Source: Bacilli bacterium (GTDB lineage: Bacteria; Bacillota_I; Bacilli_A; ML615J-28; CAG-698). From it: DNA of 49,564 bases. The position numbers and the translations under genes are program-made. This document shows positions 33,858-42,236 of this stretch, one piece after another. The notes beneath the pieces are model-generated. The model saw only the letters and a program-made list of their open reading frames with translations. It did no database searches and was not told the origin of the DNA. How positions within the stretch are numbered: position 1 is the first letter of the stretch; every line of letters begins with the position of its first letter. The DNA lies in the NCBI GenBank assembly GCA_017617065.1, contig JAFZWP010000015.1, positions 1-49,564 on the forward strand, read 5' to 3'.

Positions 33858-35651
33858 TTACTTCGTAATTATTGCACCAACTGGGCAGTTAGTCTTACAT
33901 GCACCACACTTAATACAAATAGATGTATTAATTTCATGTTTAGCTTTAAGTTCACCAGTGATTGCATTAGCTGGACAGTTTCTCTTACATTTACCGCAAC
34001 CGATACATTTATCAGTTACATAATATTTAATTAAGTTCTTACATACGCCAGCTGGACATTTCTTATCAACTACGTGAGCAACATACTCATCATAGAAATT
34101 ATTAAGTGTTGATAAAACTGGGTTTGGAGCAGTTTGACCTAAACCGCATAAAGAACTACCTTTAATGAATTCAGCTAAATCTTTTAATTCTTTAAGGTCT
34201 TTCATTTCACCCTTGCCATCAACAATCTTATTTAAGATTTCAAGCATTCTACGTGTACCTTCACGGCATGGTGTACATTTTCCACAAGATTCATCAACTG
34301 TAAACTCTAAGAAGAACTTAGCAACATCTACCATACAGTTGTCTTCATCCATGACAATCATACCACCACTTCCCATAATAGAGCCAAGGGCTGCTAGGTT
34401 ATCATAATCAATTGGAGTGTCTAAGTGTGCTGCTGTTAAGCATCCACCACTTGGGCCACCAGTTTGAACGGCTTTAAATTGTTTGCCTTTTGGAATGCCA
34501 CCACCGATATCGTAAATTACTTCACGAAGAGTAGTTCCCATAGGAACTTCTAGTAGGCCAGTATTATTAATCTTTCCACCTAAAGCAAATACTTTAGTAC
34601 CTTTAGATTTTTCAGTACCGATCTTATTAAACCAATCAGCTCCTCTTAAAATAATTTGAGGAACGTTAGCAAGTGTTTCTACGTTATTAATAATAGTTGG
34701 TCTTTGCCATAAACCTTTAACAGCTGGGAATGGTGGTTTGTTACGAGGCATACCTCTTTCACCTTCAATAGATGCCATTAAAGCAGTTTCTTCTCCACAA
34801 ACGAATGCTCCAGCTCCAAGTCTTGCTTCTAGGTTAAAGCTAAAGCCTGTACCAAAAATATTATCACCAAGCAAACCATATTCGTAAGCTTGTTTAATTG
34901 CATGATTTAATCTTTCAACTGCTAGAGGGTATTCAGCTCTAACATATACATAACCTTGGTTAGCACCAATTGCATATCCGGCAATTGCCATTGCTTCGAT
35001 TACTACATGTGGATCGCCTTCTAATACTGCACGGTCCATGAATGCACCTGGATCACCTTCATCGGCGTTACAAATTACATATCTTGGGCCATTATCAGAA
35101 TGATCAACTAAACTCCATTTTCTACCTGTTGGAAATCCTGCTCCACCACGTCCACGTAATCCTGATTTTAAGATTTCATCAATTACTTCTTGAGGAGTCA
35201 TAGATGTTAATACTTTACCTAATGCTTCATAACCATCACGGCCGATATATTCATCAATATCCATTGGGTTAATAATACCACAGTTACGTAAAGCGATACG
35301 TTCTTGACGTGCATAGAAGTTCATCTCTCTGAAGATTTTAATTTTAGCTTTTTCTTCGGCAGTCATTTCGCTGTAAACTAATTTTTCAACTATTCTACCT
35401 TTTAAGATATGTTCTTTACAAATAGTTTCAACGTCACTTACCTTAACATGAGCATAAAAAGTATCATCAGGATATACAACTACAACTGGACCTCTTTCAC
35501 ATAAACCAAAGCATCCACTGTTAAATACAGATACTTCATTTTCAAGACCTAATTCTTTAATGCATTCTTCAAATTTTTCTTTGATTTCTTTTGAATGTGA
35601 TGACATACATCCTGTACCACCACAAACAACAATTTGGGTTCTAATTGCCAT
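33858..35651 (-). CDS. hndC: NADH-binding (NuoF-like) hydrogenase subunit HndC
   Basis: 597 residues. An N-terminal thioredoxin-like [2Fe-2S] domain (CGGTGCMSSHS near 9; CFGLCERGP near 47), the FMN/NAD domain (GLRGRGGAGFPTGRKW near 165, AYAIGANQGYVYVRAEYP), the NuoF [4Fe-4S] motif (CGKCTPCREGTRRML near 459), and two C-terminal ferredoxin clusters (CIGCGKCKRNCP near 555, CIKCGACKTNCP near 585). It exchanges electrons with NAD(H) and probably ferredoxin in an electron-bifurcating/confurcating complex. GGAGG precedes the ATG; neighbours are hndB and hndD. Confidence 0.95.
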   Translation of the reverse strand: MAIRTQIVVCGGTGCMSSHSKEIKEKFEECIKELGLENEVSVFNSGCFGLCERGPVVVVYPDDTFYAHVKVSDVETICKEHILKGRIVEKLVYSEMTAEEKAKIKIFREMNFYARQERIALRNCGIINPMDIDEYIGRDGYEALGKVLTSMTPQEVIDEILKSGLRGRGGAGFPTGRKWSLVDHSDNGPRYVICNADEGDPGAFMDRAVLEGDPHVVIEAMAIAGYAIGANQGYVYVRAEYPLAVERLNHAIKQAYEYGLLGDNIFGTGFSFNLEARLGAGAFVCGEETALMASIEGERGMPRNKPPFPAVKGLWQRPTIINNVETLANVPQIILRGADWFNKIGTEKSKGTKVFALGGKINNTGLLEVPMGTTLREVIYDIGGGIPKGKQFKAVQTGGPSGGCLTAAHLDTPIDYDNLAALGSIMGSGGMIVMDEDNCMVDVAKFFLEFTVDESCGKCTPCREGTRRMLEILNKIVDGKGEMKDLKELKDLAEFIKGSSLCGLGQTAPNPVLSTLNNFYDEYVAHVVDKKCPAGVCKNLIKYYVTDKCIGCGKCKRNCPANAITGELKAKHEINTSICIKCGACKTNCPVGAIITK

Positions 35652-35660
35652 ATTATCCTC

Positions 35661-36029
35661 CTACTTTTTAAACTTTTCGATTAAATATTCTTCAACAACT
35701 TTGCCGCCAATAACATGTTGTTCTACAATCTTTTCGGCTTTCTTAGGATCAACTAAGCAGTATGTACTTCTAGTACCACTTGGATCGTATACTTCTACGA
35801 TTGGTTCTAAGGCACATTCACCAATACAACCAACTTGTGTAACTGTAACATTATCTAAATTCTTTTCTGCTACTAGTTCTACAATTCTATTAAGTACTGG
35901 TCTAGCACCAGCTGTTATTCCACAAGTAGCCATACCAACAACAACTCTATATCCGTTCTTTTCATCACGAATACTCATCTTTTTAGCAGCTTGTTCTCTA
36001 ATTCTCTTTAAATCTTCTAAAGACTTCAT
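35661..36029 (-). CDS. hndB: Hydrogenase subunit HndB, thioredoxin-like [2Fe-2S] protein
   Basis: 122 residues. The family segments MATCGITAGARPVLN near 37 and QVGCIGECALEPIVEVYD near 71 are clear. Three of the cysteines typical of the fold are visible, as usual for HndB where the first pair is incomplete. GGAGG precedes the ATG. It is one of four structural subunits of the NAD-linked hydrogenase, positioned directly upstream of hndC. Confidence 0.88.
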   Translation of the reverse strand: MKSLEDLKRIREQAAKKMSIRDEKNGYRVVVGMATCGITAGARPVLNRIVELVAEKNLDNVTVTQVGCIGECALEPIVEVYDPSGTRSTYCLVDPKKAEKIVEQHVIGGKVVEEYLIEKFKK

Positions 36030-36046
36030 ATTTCCTCCTATGTTTT

Positions 36047-36613
36047 TTATAAATTATCAATGGCTTCAATTTCATTAAGTCCATCTCTGATGTAATCCTT
36101 TGCCCATTTCATCAGACTTAGATCTTTAATTGACATACCATCAAGTATACTTTTTATCTCTACAGTATCAAAAACAAATTCTTTTGTTTCTTTATTTTTA
36201 ATAACTCTATGAATGTATTTTATATCTACATTTTCATCATTAATTACTAATATATAAAATGTATCGACCCAATTACCAAATGGTGGAAGATCAATATTGC
36301 TTAATTTGAATGTGGCAGTTAGGTTTGTACCAACCCCAACTTTGGATTCAATTTTAAATGACCCTTCACACAGCTCGGCTAATTCTTTAAATAAAGGTAA
36401 CCCTAGACCAACTTTTCTTGTTGTTCTAGTCGTATAAAACGGGCTTAACGCTTTTTCTAAAACTTCTTCGCTCATTCCGCAGCCATTATCCACGATGTTA
36501 ATCGTAAGTAAGTCATTATCTTTATCAGTAACGATATTTAAATTAACTAGCGTGGCATCTGCTTTGATTGAGTTTTGCATAATATCAAGTAGGTATAACG
36601 ATAACTCATTCAT
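36047..36613 (-). CDS. Stand-alone histidine-kinase-type ATPase domain protein
   Basis: 188 residues with an HATPase_c fold: N-box LYLLDIMQNSIKADAT near 6-21, G1 IVDNGCGMSEE near 39, G2 region TTRKVGLGLPLFKEL near 64 and GVGTNLTATF near 92. There is no dimerisation/phosphoacceptor His domain and no membrane segment, and the last 80 residues are unassigned. Such stand-alone ATPases recur in clostridial hydrogenase operons. A signalling or assembly role is inferred; the real function is unknown. Confidence 0.8.
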   Translation of the reverse strand: MNELSLYLLDIMQNSIKADATLVNLNIVTDKDNDLLTINIVDNGCGMSEEVLEKALSPFYTTRTTRKVGLGLPLFKELAELCEGSFKIESKVGVGTNLTATFKLSNIDLPPFGNWVDTFYILVINDENVDIKYIHRVIKNKETKEFVFDTVEIKSILDGMSIKDLSLMKWAKDYIRDGLNEIEAIDNL

Positions 36614-36614
36614 A

Positions 36615-37328
36615 CTATTTTTTACCTTTTAAAAGTGCTCTTTTAAACCCTTCAAAGCTTACTTCATCTAAATCAATAAAATTAATTGCCTCATTGATAT
36701 CTACAACAGAATGAGCATCAGAATTAAATAGATGAACATAATCTTTAATTTCTGGGTATTTTTCTTCTAATTCTTTTTCGTTTTCGCGGCCTAATATTTC
36801 GATAGCATCGATATCATATTTTTTAAACTCATGATAGTATGTTAAATAACCAGTTGAGCCCGGTCTATTAATATGTGCTAATACTACTAAACCATTATAT
36901 TTTCTAACTAGCTTGATATATTCTACTAAATCTAAATCAAGTGATTGGTGAAGTGAATATGGAATGATTTCTGCTACTTCATCAAATTCATCGCACACTT
37001 GAGCAGACCCATAAGTTTCTTTTACATTATGATCTAGATGAGTTTCTAATTCCCCATCAAATCGCATAACATCTTTGAACTTACCGAAATAGCTTAAGAC
37101 ATGAAAACCTTCTTTAACTTGAGCTTCAATTCCATACATCAAATAATAATCATAACTTTCAATTAATTGCTCTAAAGTTGGATATTGTTTACATGAATTA
37201 TGATCCGTAATTGATATCATACCTAACTCTTTAAGCATTACCATATTTAGAATATTATTTGGTGTTTGGCTATCATCAGCACAACTTGAAAGTACGCTAT
37301 GTATGTGTAAGTCGTAACTAACCTTCAT
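36615..37328 (-). CDS. PHP-domain phosphoesterase in the hydrogenase operon
   Basis: 237 residues. PHP metal motifs are present: YDLHIHSVLSSCADD at the N-terminus, ISITDHNSCKQY near 37, GIEAQVKEGFHVL near 66, VVLAHINRPGS near 144 and LFNSDAHSV near 197. It probably hydrolyses a phosphoester (nucleotide, oligonucleotide or sugar phosphate). It sits one base before the HATPase gene and overlaps the DRTGG gene by 11 bases, so its product is tightly co-expressed with the regulatory cassette rather than with metabolism in general. Confidence 0.82.
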   Translation of the reverse strand: MKVSYDLHIHSVLSSCADDSQTPNNILNMVMLKELGMISITDHNSCKQYPTLEQLIESYDYYLMYGIEAQVKEGFHVLSYFGKFKDVMRFDGELETHLDHNVKETYGSAQVCDEFDEVAEIIPYSLHQSLDLDLVEYIKLVRKYNGLVVLAHINRPGSTGYLTYYHEFKKYDIDAIEILGRENEKELEEKYPEIKDYVHLFNSDAHSVVDINEAINFIDLDEVSFEGFKRALLKGKK

Positions 37329-37653
37329 GTTTAATAATTTCCCTTGCGGTAGCGATTGAAGATGTATGGCTAATTAAAATAGCAATACCTTCTTCGTTTG
37401 CTTTCGCAATTATATCATCAGTTGGCATAACTCCTTCGCAAAAGATAATAGCGCTCATATCAAGAAGTGTTGCTACTGCTACCGCATTAATTGTATTAAG
37501 AATAGTAAGTAGACAAGTTTTTTCTTGATGAACATGACCCATTACCCAACTTAATAAGTCAGATGTATATAAATCTTTTATTTCGTTGTCTAAAGTCTCT
37601 TCATTTGATAACAATTTAATAAAAGATATATCTAATAAGTCTCTAACTTTCAT
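37318..37653 (-). CDS. DRTGG-domain protein (second copy)
   Basis: 111 residues. The fold and segments ISFIKLLSNEETLDNEIKDL, LSWVMGHVHQEKTCLLTIL and GIAILISHTSSIATAREII match the small DRTGG domain found with phosphotransacetylase and as free proteins in hydrogenase operons. GAGGC precedes the ATG. It may bind a nucleotide or a partner protein; no enzymatic residues are evident. Paired with the similar protein at 38075-38446. Confidence 0.72.
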   Translation of the reverse strand: MKVRDLLDISFIKLLSNEETLDNEIKDLYTSDLLSWVMGHVHQEKTCLLTILNTINAVAVATLLDMSAIIFCEGVMPTDDIIAKANEEGIAILISHTSSIATAREIIKHEG

Positions 37654-37654
37654 T

Positions 37655-38074
37655 TTAAGCCTCAGGGTGAAGTTTAAATACTTCTACGACTCTAGTTCCA
37701 TCGGGTGATGATTCTACAATTAATTCATCACTTGCTCGCTTCATATTTGGAAAGCCCATACCAGCCCCAAAACCATTTTCACGATCTTGTTGGCTAGCTG
37801 TTGACCAGCCTTCTTTCATAGCGTTTTCGATTGATGGAATTCCAGGGCCACGATCTAAGAATTCAATTCTTAATTCTTTATCATCATACTCTACGTTACA
37901 TATGCCACCATATGAATGGATAACTACATTGATTTCGGCCTCATATGAAGCAATAGCGACGCGTCTAATGATCTGCTTATCAATTCCCCATTCATTAAGC
38001 ATACGTTTTATTTTACTTGAGATATAACCAGCATTTTCTAAGCTAGTTGATATATCATATGTGAGTTTTTCCAT
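37655..38074 (-). CDS. RsbW-like anti-sigma/ATPase protein
   Basis: 139 residues with GHKL ATPase motifs: N-box RRVAIASYEAEINVVIHSYG near 40-60, G1 EFLDRGPGIPSIENAM near 71, and G2 NGFGAGMGFPNMKRASDEL near 98. The pattern (GFGAGMGFPNMKR) is that of the RsbW/SpoIIAB serine kinase family. No sigma factor or anti-sigma antagonist (STAS) gene is nearby; its only company is the DRTGG/PHP/HATPase cassette. It may regulate operon or enzyme activity by protein binding or phosphorylation, which is inference. Confidence 0.82.
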   Translation of the reverse strand: MEKLTYDISTSLENAGYISSKIKRMLNEWGIDKQIIRRVAIASYEAEINVVIHSYGGICNVEYDDKELRIEFLDRGPGIPSIENAMKEGWSTASQQDRENGFGAGMGFPNMKRASDELIVESSPDGTRVVEVFKLHPEA

Positions 38075-38446
38075 TTATTCTGCTTTACCAAGTACGCCAC
38101 TAGCATAAAGTTTTCCGCTTGCGGTAAACATTGAATCTTCAGTACCAATGACAATTATTCCACTTTCTTGCGCCGCATCATATACATTATCGTTAGGAGT
38201 TTTACCCCTAACTAATATAACAACTTCAAAATCTAACATTTCAGCTGTTCTAATGCTTTGTTTAGTAACTAAGCCAGTAAGTAATACACCATGTTCAAAG
38301 AATCTATCTGGAGCAGTACGAAGAAGCATTAATGCATCACTCATCATATCAGATCCACATGCATATTTAACTTCTTTTTCTCCATCATATGTATCTGGTG
38401 TAAAGATTTTGGCGTTTAGTACTTCTACAACTTCTTTAAGCTTCAT
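38075..38446 (-). CDS. DRTGG-domain protein (first copy)
   Basis: 123 residues, resembling the protein at 37318-37653. Visible segments are VVEVLNAKIFTPDTYDGEKE, YACGSDMMSDALMLLR, and EMLDFEVVILVRGKTPNDNV followed by AQESGIIVIGT. It overlaps the hndA stop (TAATG) and ends directly before the RsbW-like gene. It is probably a small ligand- or protein-binding domain; no catalytic residues are seen. Confidence 0.72.
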   Translation of the reverse strand: MKLKEVVEVLNAKIFTPDTYDGEKEVKYACGSDMMSDALMLLRTAPDRFFEHGVLLTGLVTKQSIRTAEMLDFEVVILVRGKTPNDNVYDAAQESGIIVIGTEDSMFTASGKLYASGVLGKAE

Positions 38447-38934
38447 TATTTATTACCTTTAAGATCTTCTAAAGCTTTATGAGCTGTAGTTGGTGTTGAT
38501 TTACCATATACATGTCCATCAACTGTAAATACTGGAGCAAGTCCACAAGCACCAATACAACGTGTTGCTTCTAAAGTATATTCACCATCTTCAGTAGTCT
38601 TACCAGGTGCAATTCCTAAAATCTTTGAGAATTCATCAATAACTAATTGTGATCCTCTAACATAACATGCTGTACCTAAGCATACACTGATAACATGTTT
38701 CCCTTTAGGTTCAATAGAAAAATGAGAATAGAATGTAACTACACCGTTAATCTTAGCTACGCTTTCCCCTAATTCTTTAGAGATGATTTTTTGCACTTCA
38801 ATTGGAACGCATCCAAAAATTCTTTGTGCATCATGTAATGTTGGCATTAAAGGACCAGGTTTTTTCTTGTTTTCTTTAATGCAATTTAGAAGTTCTTGTA
38901 ATTGGTTTTCTTCAATTTTTAATTTAACTGCCAT
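38446..38934 (-). CDS. hndA: Hydrogenase subunit HndA, NuoE-like [2Fe-2S] protein
   Basis: 162 residues. Helical N-terminus (GPLMPTLHDAQRIFGCVP) then a thioredoxin-like [2Fe-2S] domain: SVCLGTACYVRGSQ near 84 and ATRCIGACGLAPVFTVDG near 126, giving the C-x4-C and C-x3-C pairs of NuoE. It passes electrons in the diaphorase part of the complex. First gene of the operon hndA-DRTGG-RsbW-DRTGG-PHP-HATPase-hndB-hndC-hndD. Confidence 0.93.
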   Translation of the reverse strand: MAVKLKIEENQLQELLNCIKENKKKPGPLMPTLHDAQRIFGCVPIEVQKIISKELGESVAKINGVVTFYSHFSIEPKGKHVISVCLGTACYVRGSQLVIDEFSKILGIAPGKTTEDGEYTLEATRCIGACGLAPVFTVDGHVYGKSTPTTAHKALEDLKGNK

Positions 38935-38962
38935 ATTTTTTACTCCTTTTTCATCAGTATGG

Positions 38963-38991
38963 ATTATATCATTTTTTACGTCAAATTTGAA
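38963..38991 (-). promoter_or_regulatory. Promoter of the hydrogenase operon, extended -10
   Basis: TATAAT (38963-38968) preceded by TGA, with a weak -35 TTCAAA (38986-38991) at 17 bases. No Rex-type palindrome is obvious near it. Confidence 0.6.
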
Positions 38992-39054
38992 TACATTTTT
39001 ATTAAATTGTTATAAACATAATTTTTAGGCATATTCTTTATCTTTATATTCATT

Positions 39055-39086
39055 AAAAAGCAAGACGAATTTTTATTCATCTTGCT
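39055..39086 (-). terminator. Terminator of the rlmI-apbE-NusG_II-Gx operon
   Basis: AGCAAGATGAAT pairs with ATTCGTCTTGCT (one G-U pair) with a 4-base loop, overlapping the stop codon, then TTTTT on the minus strand. Confidence 0.85.
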
Positions 39087-39600
39087 TGTTTTCTTCTAAA
39101 ATTTCAAATAAATTTGTAGCTATAATTCGCTCACATACAATACCATTAAGTATTCCAGTTATAATACTAGCTAACATTATGAATGGTAAATATAATAATA
39201 TTCCACTAGTCTGCATAATTATTAAAGCAACAACTATTTGCCCAACTGCGTGAAATATTGCTCCAATTACACTAATTACTAATGGTTTTAATGTCTTTAT
39301 ATATCTAAATAAAAACATTACTAAAAATGATAACATTGCCCCGCTTAAACTCATATAAAATGCAATCGATAAAAATGTACCTTTAAGTAAGTTTGCAAGT
39401 AATACTCGAAGTAGGTCAACCATTAATGCTTCATATACTTTATATTTATATAAACATATAAGTATCACAATATTAGCTAACCCTAATTTTACACCTGGTA
39501 TACCAATTGAAGGGATAAAACTTTCTAAATAATTAAGTACAATAGCGATAGCTAAAAGTAAGCTAAGTGTAACGTAACGAAGAATTTTCTTATGTTTCAT
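39073..39600 (-). CDS. Gx transporter family membrane protein
   Basis: 175 residues, five to six membrane segments. The N-terminal signature YLESFIPSIGIPGVKLGLAN followed by IVILICLYKY is that of the family often labelled heptaprenyl diphosphate synthase component I or Gx transporter (ECF S-component-like). It overlaps the NusG-domain gene in an ATGA arrangement. The combination ApbE, NusG_II and Gx is recurrent in anaerobes with Rnf or flavin-based electron transfer. A substrate such as an isoprenoid or flavin precursor is speculative. Confidence 0.8.
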   Translation of the reverse strand: MKHKKILRYVTLSLLLAIAIVLNYLESFIPSIGIPGVKLGLANIVILICLYKYKVYEALMVDLLRVLLANLLKGTFLSIAFYMSLSGAMLSFLVMFLFRYIKTLKPLVISVIGAIFHAVGQIVVALIIMQTSGILLYLPFIMLASIITGILNGIVCERIIATNLFEILEENKQDE

Positions 39601-39977
39601 CCTGCCACCACATCTATATCACTAGCCCTACTTATTAGTTTTATATATAGACCATGATATGCACATATTATTGGTCTAGCAGGAGATGACGAATATCCTT
39701 GAGATATACAAAAACCTGTTGGACAATTATTCTCTAATACTTTAATAGCGCCTTTTTTAACCATCAGCTTTATATCATCATTTAGTATTATTTCTCTTTC
39801 GGTAGACTCTTTATCTAAATCGATGGTAAGTACTAATTCACCTTTTAGATAAATTTCAGCTTTAACACTTTTTTTACTTGATACCGATTCAATAATTATT
39901 AAACTAAGCAAAGTTAGTATAAGTAGGCTACCAATGATTATAAAATCAAGTAAATGACTTTTTAAATACTTTTTCAT
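39597..39977 (-). CDS. NusG domain II-containing exported protein
   Basis: 126 residues with one N-terminal membrane segment (about 10-28) and an outside beta domain. The motif ENNCPTGFCISQGY near 83 and PIICAYHGLYIKL near 101 provides three cysteines and a His in the arrangement typical of the NusG_II family, a stand-alone relative of the NusG insertion domain and not a transcription factor. Overlaps both neighbours (ATGA), between apbE and the Gx gene. Proposed to take part in extracytoplasmic flavin or redox chemistry; unproven. Confidence 0.82.
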   Translation of the reverse strand: MKKYLKSHLLDFIIIGSLLILTLLSLIIIESVSSKKSVKAEIYLKGELVLTIDLDKESTEREIILNDDIKLMVKKGAIKVLENNCPTGFCISQGYSSSPARPIICAYHGLYIKLISRASDIDVVAG

Positions 39978-40984
39978 AATGTCATTACTCCACCCACTAA
40001 TTTACCATCTTTGAAAAAATGAATATGATAATCATAATCTAGATTTGCCCCGTTAAACAAATTTATAGCATCAGGATTAATCATTAGGTATGTAGATAAT
40101 AAATCAGTTTTATCGATGCTTAACATAGGTGTTACCACTACAACCGTATCATATGTGGCGGTAGGATATCCTGTTGCTGGATCAATTATATGATGATATG
40201 TTTTATCATTAATAATAGTTTTTTGTTCTAAGATACTAGCAGTACCAATAAAACTATTTTTTACATTCTTTAAAACATAATTTGTACCATTTACGAGCAC
40301 ATTAAATCCTTTGCCATTTTCTTTTTCTCCAACTAAAATTGTTGATTGTCCTAAATCAATCATATATTTTTTGATATCTTTTTCTACTAAATAATTATGA
40401 ATAATTGTAGCTACATATCCTTTAGTAATTGCTCCTAAATCAAACTCGACTTTAGAATCTTCACCTACAGTTAATATATGTCTTGTAGCACTAGATGTGA
40501 TGTCGTAATTGTATTTACCATCTATGATATCTTGAACTATTTGGGTAATTGTATCTTCATCTGGTAACACTTTTTTACTAATGGCATCTTTCCATATATT
40601 AGTTAAGTCACCAATCCCTAACATAATTGTTTCATCAATTTTTAGGGCATTATGAAAGAAAGTATCAATATCTTTAGGAATATTTAAAATTGATGCTAGG
40701 TCATTAGAAATCTCAAGTTCAATTTCGGTGCTTCCTCTTTTGATGCTATCGTTTATCGACTTAATATTAGTGATTCCATCATATGTATGATATGCATCAG
40801 TTAGTTTGTTGTAGTAATTTAGGATATCTACAATATCTTCTAAGTTAGATTCATTTCCTTCGTATAAATTAATAGTTACAGTTGTATCAAAAACAAAAAT
40901 TGTCTTTGTAAAATGGGAACTTTTTGAACATCCAAAAAGTGAAAAAGATGCCAAAAGTAATATAAATATTAATATCTTTTTCAT
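39974..40984 (-). CDS. apbE: FAD:protein FMN transferase, lipoprotein
   Basis: 336 residues from the ATG with AGGTGA five bases upstream. The N-terminus is a lipoprotein signal (ILLLASFSLFGC, Cys19). Catalytic-region motifs are visible: VEFDLGAITKGYVATII near 190, MIDLGQSTILVGE near 218, YHHIIDPATGYPTATYDTVV near 275 and the metal-binding TDLLSTYLM near 306. It covalently attaches FMN to a Thr/Ser in target proteins outside the membrane, classically RnfG and RnfD. It lies next to rlmI, with the rnf operon directly upstream. The family's usual N-terminal half is somewhat divergent here. Confidence 0.92.
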   Translation of the reverse strand: MKKILIFILLLASFSLFGCSKSSHFTKTIFVFDTTVTINLYEGNESNLEDIVDILNYYNKLTDAYHTYDGITNIKSINDSIKRGSTEIELEISNDLASILNIPKDIDTFFHNALKIDETIMLGIGDLTNIWKDAISKKVLPDEDTITQIVQDIIDGKYNYDITSSATRHILTVGEDSKVEFDLGAITKGYVATIIHNYLVEKDIKKYMIDLGQSTILVGEKENGKGFNVLVNGTNYVLKNVKNSFIGTASILEQKTIINDKTYHHIIDPATGYPTATYDTVVVVTPMLSIDKTDLLSTYLMINPDAINLFNGANLDYDYHIHFFKDGKLVGGVMTL

Positions 40985-40993
40985 GCCATTCAC

Positions 40994-42175
40994 CTACATT
41001 ATTTGAAGGACTGCAACCTTTAAATATAAGGCTTCATCCATATTAAGTAAGCTTGCATGATCTTTACCTTGGAAGCGCAAATCAACTAGTTTTGCTTTTT
41101 TGTTGGCATGATTAATGGCTTCATTAATCATTTTCATAAATAAGGCTAAAGTTAGATGTTGAGAACAAGAGCATGTAATTAAATATCCACCTTTGTTAAC
41201 TAGTTTTAAACCTAACGTGTTGATATCTAAATATCCTTTATATCCTTCTTTTACAGTATCAATCGATTTAGTAAAAGCAGGTGGATCTAATATTACTACA
41301 TCAAACTTTTGTCCTTTTTCTTTATAATCTCTTAGAGCTTTAAAGACATCTATACAAATTGGATTAATATTATTAAAGTTATTAAGTTTAGCGTTTTTAG
41401 ATACTTCTAAAGTTGCACGTTCTGATATATCTAGGCTATATATATCTTTAGCCCCATATTTAGCTGCACAAAGTGAAAATCCCCCAACATTGCAAAAACA
41501 ATCAAGCACAGTTCTATCCTTAACATAATACTTAAGCATATCGCGATTAGCTTGTTGATCTAGAAAATATCCTGTTTTTTGACCATTAACGATATCTACA
41601 TTAATCTTTAAACCATTTTCTTCAATAATAACGTGATCTGGAACTTCTCCAAATAAAATACCTTTTTGTTCTTTTAATCCTTCTTTTTCGCGAACACTTA
41701 CATCACTACGCTCGTATATGCCTAAAGGATTAAATTCTTCTTTTATGATATCAATTATCATATCTTTTCTAACTTCCATACCTAAAGTTAAGAATTGGCA
41801 TGATAAATAATCACCATATTTATCTACAATTAGTCCAGGTAAGTTATCACTTTCAGAAAAGATGGCACGATATGAATTATTATATCCTTGGCATGTTCTA
41901 GACATATTTGCTATATGTACTAAATTTTTAAAATAATCATAATTAAAATAGTTTTCATCTAACTCTTCTTTTGTAACTAATAACATTCTTACAATTATTT
42001 TAGATGCATGATTAATATATCCGTATCCTACTATTTCGCCATTTAGTGATAATACTTTGCAAATACTACCTTGCTTATCTTTACCAGTAATCTTACTTAC
42101 TTCATTAGCATATATCCAAGGATAGAATGATTTGATTCTTTTTTCTTCGTTTTGTTTTAAAATTACATTATACAT
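40994..42175 (-). CDS. rlmI: 23S rRNA (cytosine-C5)-methyltransferase, RlmI family
   Basis: 393 residues. An N-terminal PUA domain (KSFYPWIYANEVSKITG as RIKSFYPWIYANEVSKITG, about 12-80) and an EEHEE-type middle precede a Rossmann methyltransferase: motif I VLDCFCNVGGFSLCAAK near 218, IYSLDISERA near 241, motif IV VVILDPPAFTKS near 290, and motif VI with the catalytic Cys (YLITCSCSQHL near 330). It methylates a cytosine of 23S rRNA (C1962 in E. coli). It leads the operon with apbE, NusG_II and Gx; its presence there looks like transcriptional convenience. Confidence 0.88.
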   Translation of the reverse strand: MYNVILKQNEEKRIKSFYPWIYANEVSKITGKDKQGSICKVLSLNGEIVGYGYINHASKIIVRMLLVTKEELDENYFNYDYFKNLVHIANMSRTCQGYNNSYRAIFSESDNLPGLIVDKYGDYLSCQFLTLGMEVRKDMIIDIIKEEFNPLGIYERSDVSVREKEGLKEQKGILFGEVPDHVIIEENGLKINVDIVNGQKTGYFLDQQANRDMLKYYVKDRTVLDCFCNVGGFSLCAAKYGAKDIYSLDISERATLEVSKNAKLNNFNNINPICIDVFKALRDYKEKGQKFDVVILDPPAFTKSIDTVKEGYKGYLDINTLGLKLVNKGGYLITCSCSQHLTLALFMKMINEAINHANKKAKLVDLRFQGKDHASLLNMDEALYLKVAVLQIM

Positions 42176-42192
42176 ATTATTACCTCGACAAG

Positions 42193-42201
42193 ATTATAAC
42201 A
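42193..42201 (-). promoter_or_regulatory. Extended -10 promoter of the rlmI-apbE operon
   Basis: TGTTATAAT on the minus strand, no good -35, directly after the rnf terminator. Confidence 0.5.
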
Positions 42202-42202
42202 T

Positions 42203-42231
42203 AAAAAAGTGCTGTAATAAATACAGCACTT
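42203..42231 (-). terminator. Terminator of the rnf operon
   Basis: AAGTGCTGTA pairs with TACAGCACTT around a 5-base loop, then TTTTTTA on the minus strand, a few bases after the short rnfB stop. Confidence 0.9.
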
Positions 42232-42236
42232 ATTGT

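Noticed and set aside
35560..36078. Plus-strand frame of 172 codons opposite hndB and hndC
   Set aside because: It is the shadow of clear hydrogenase genes, with no recognisable protein features.
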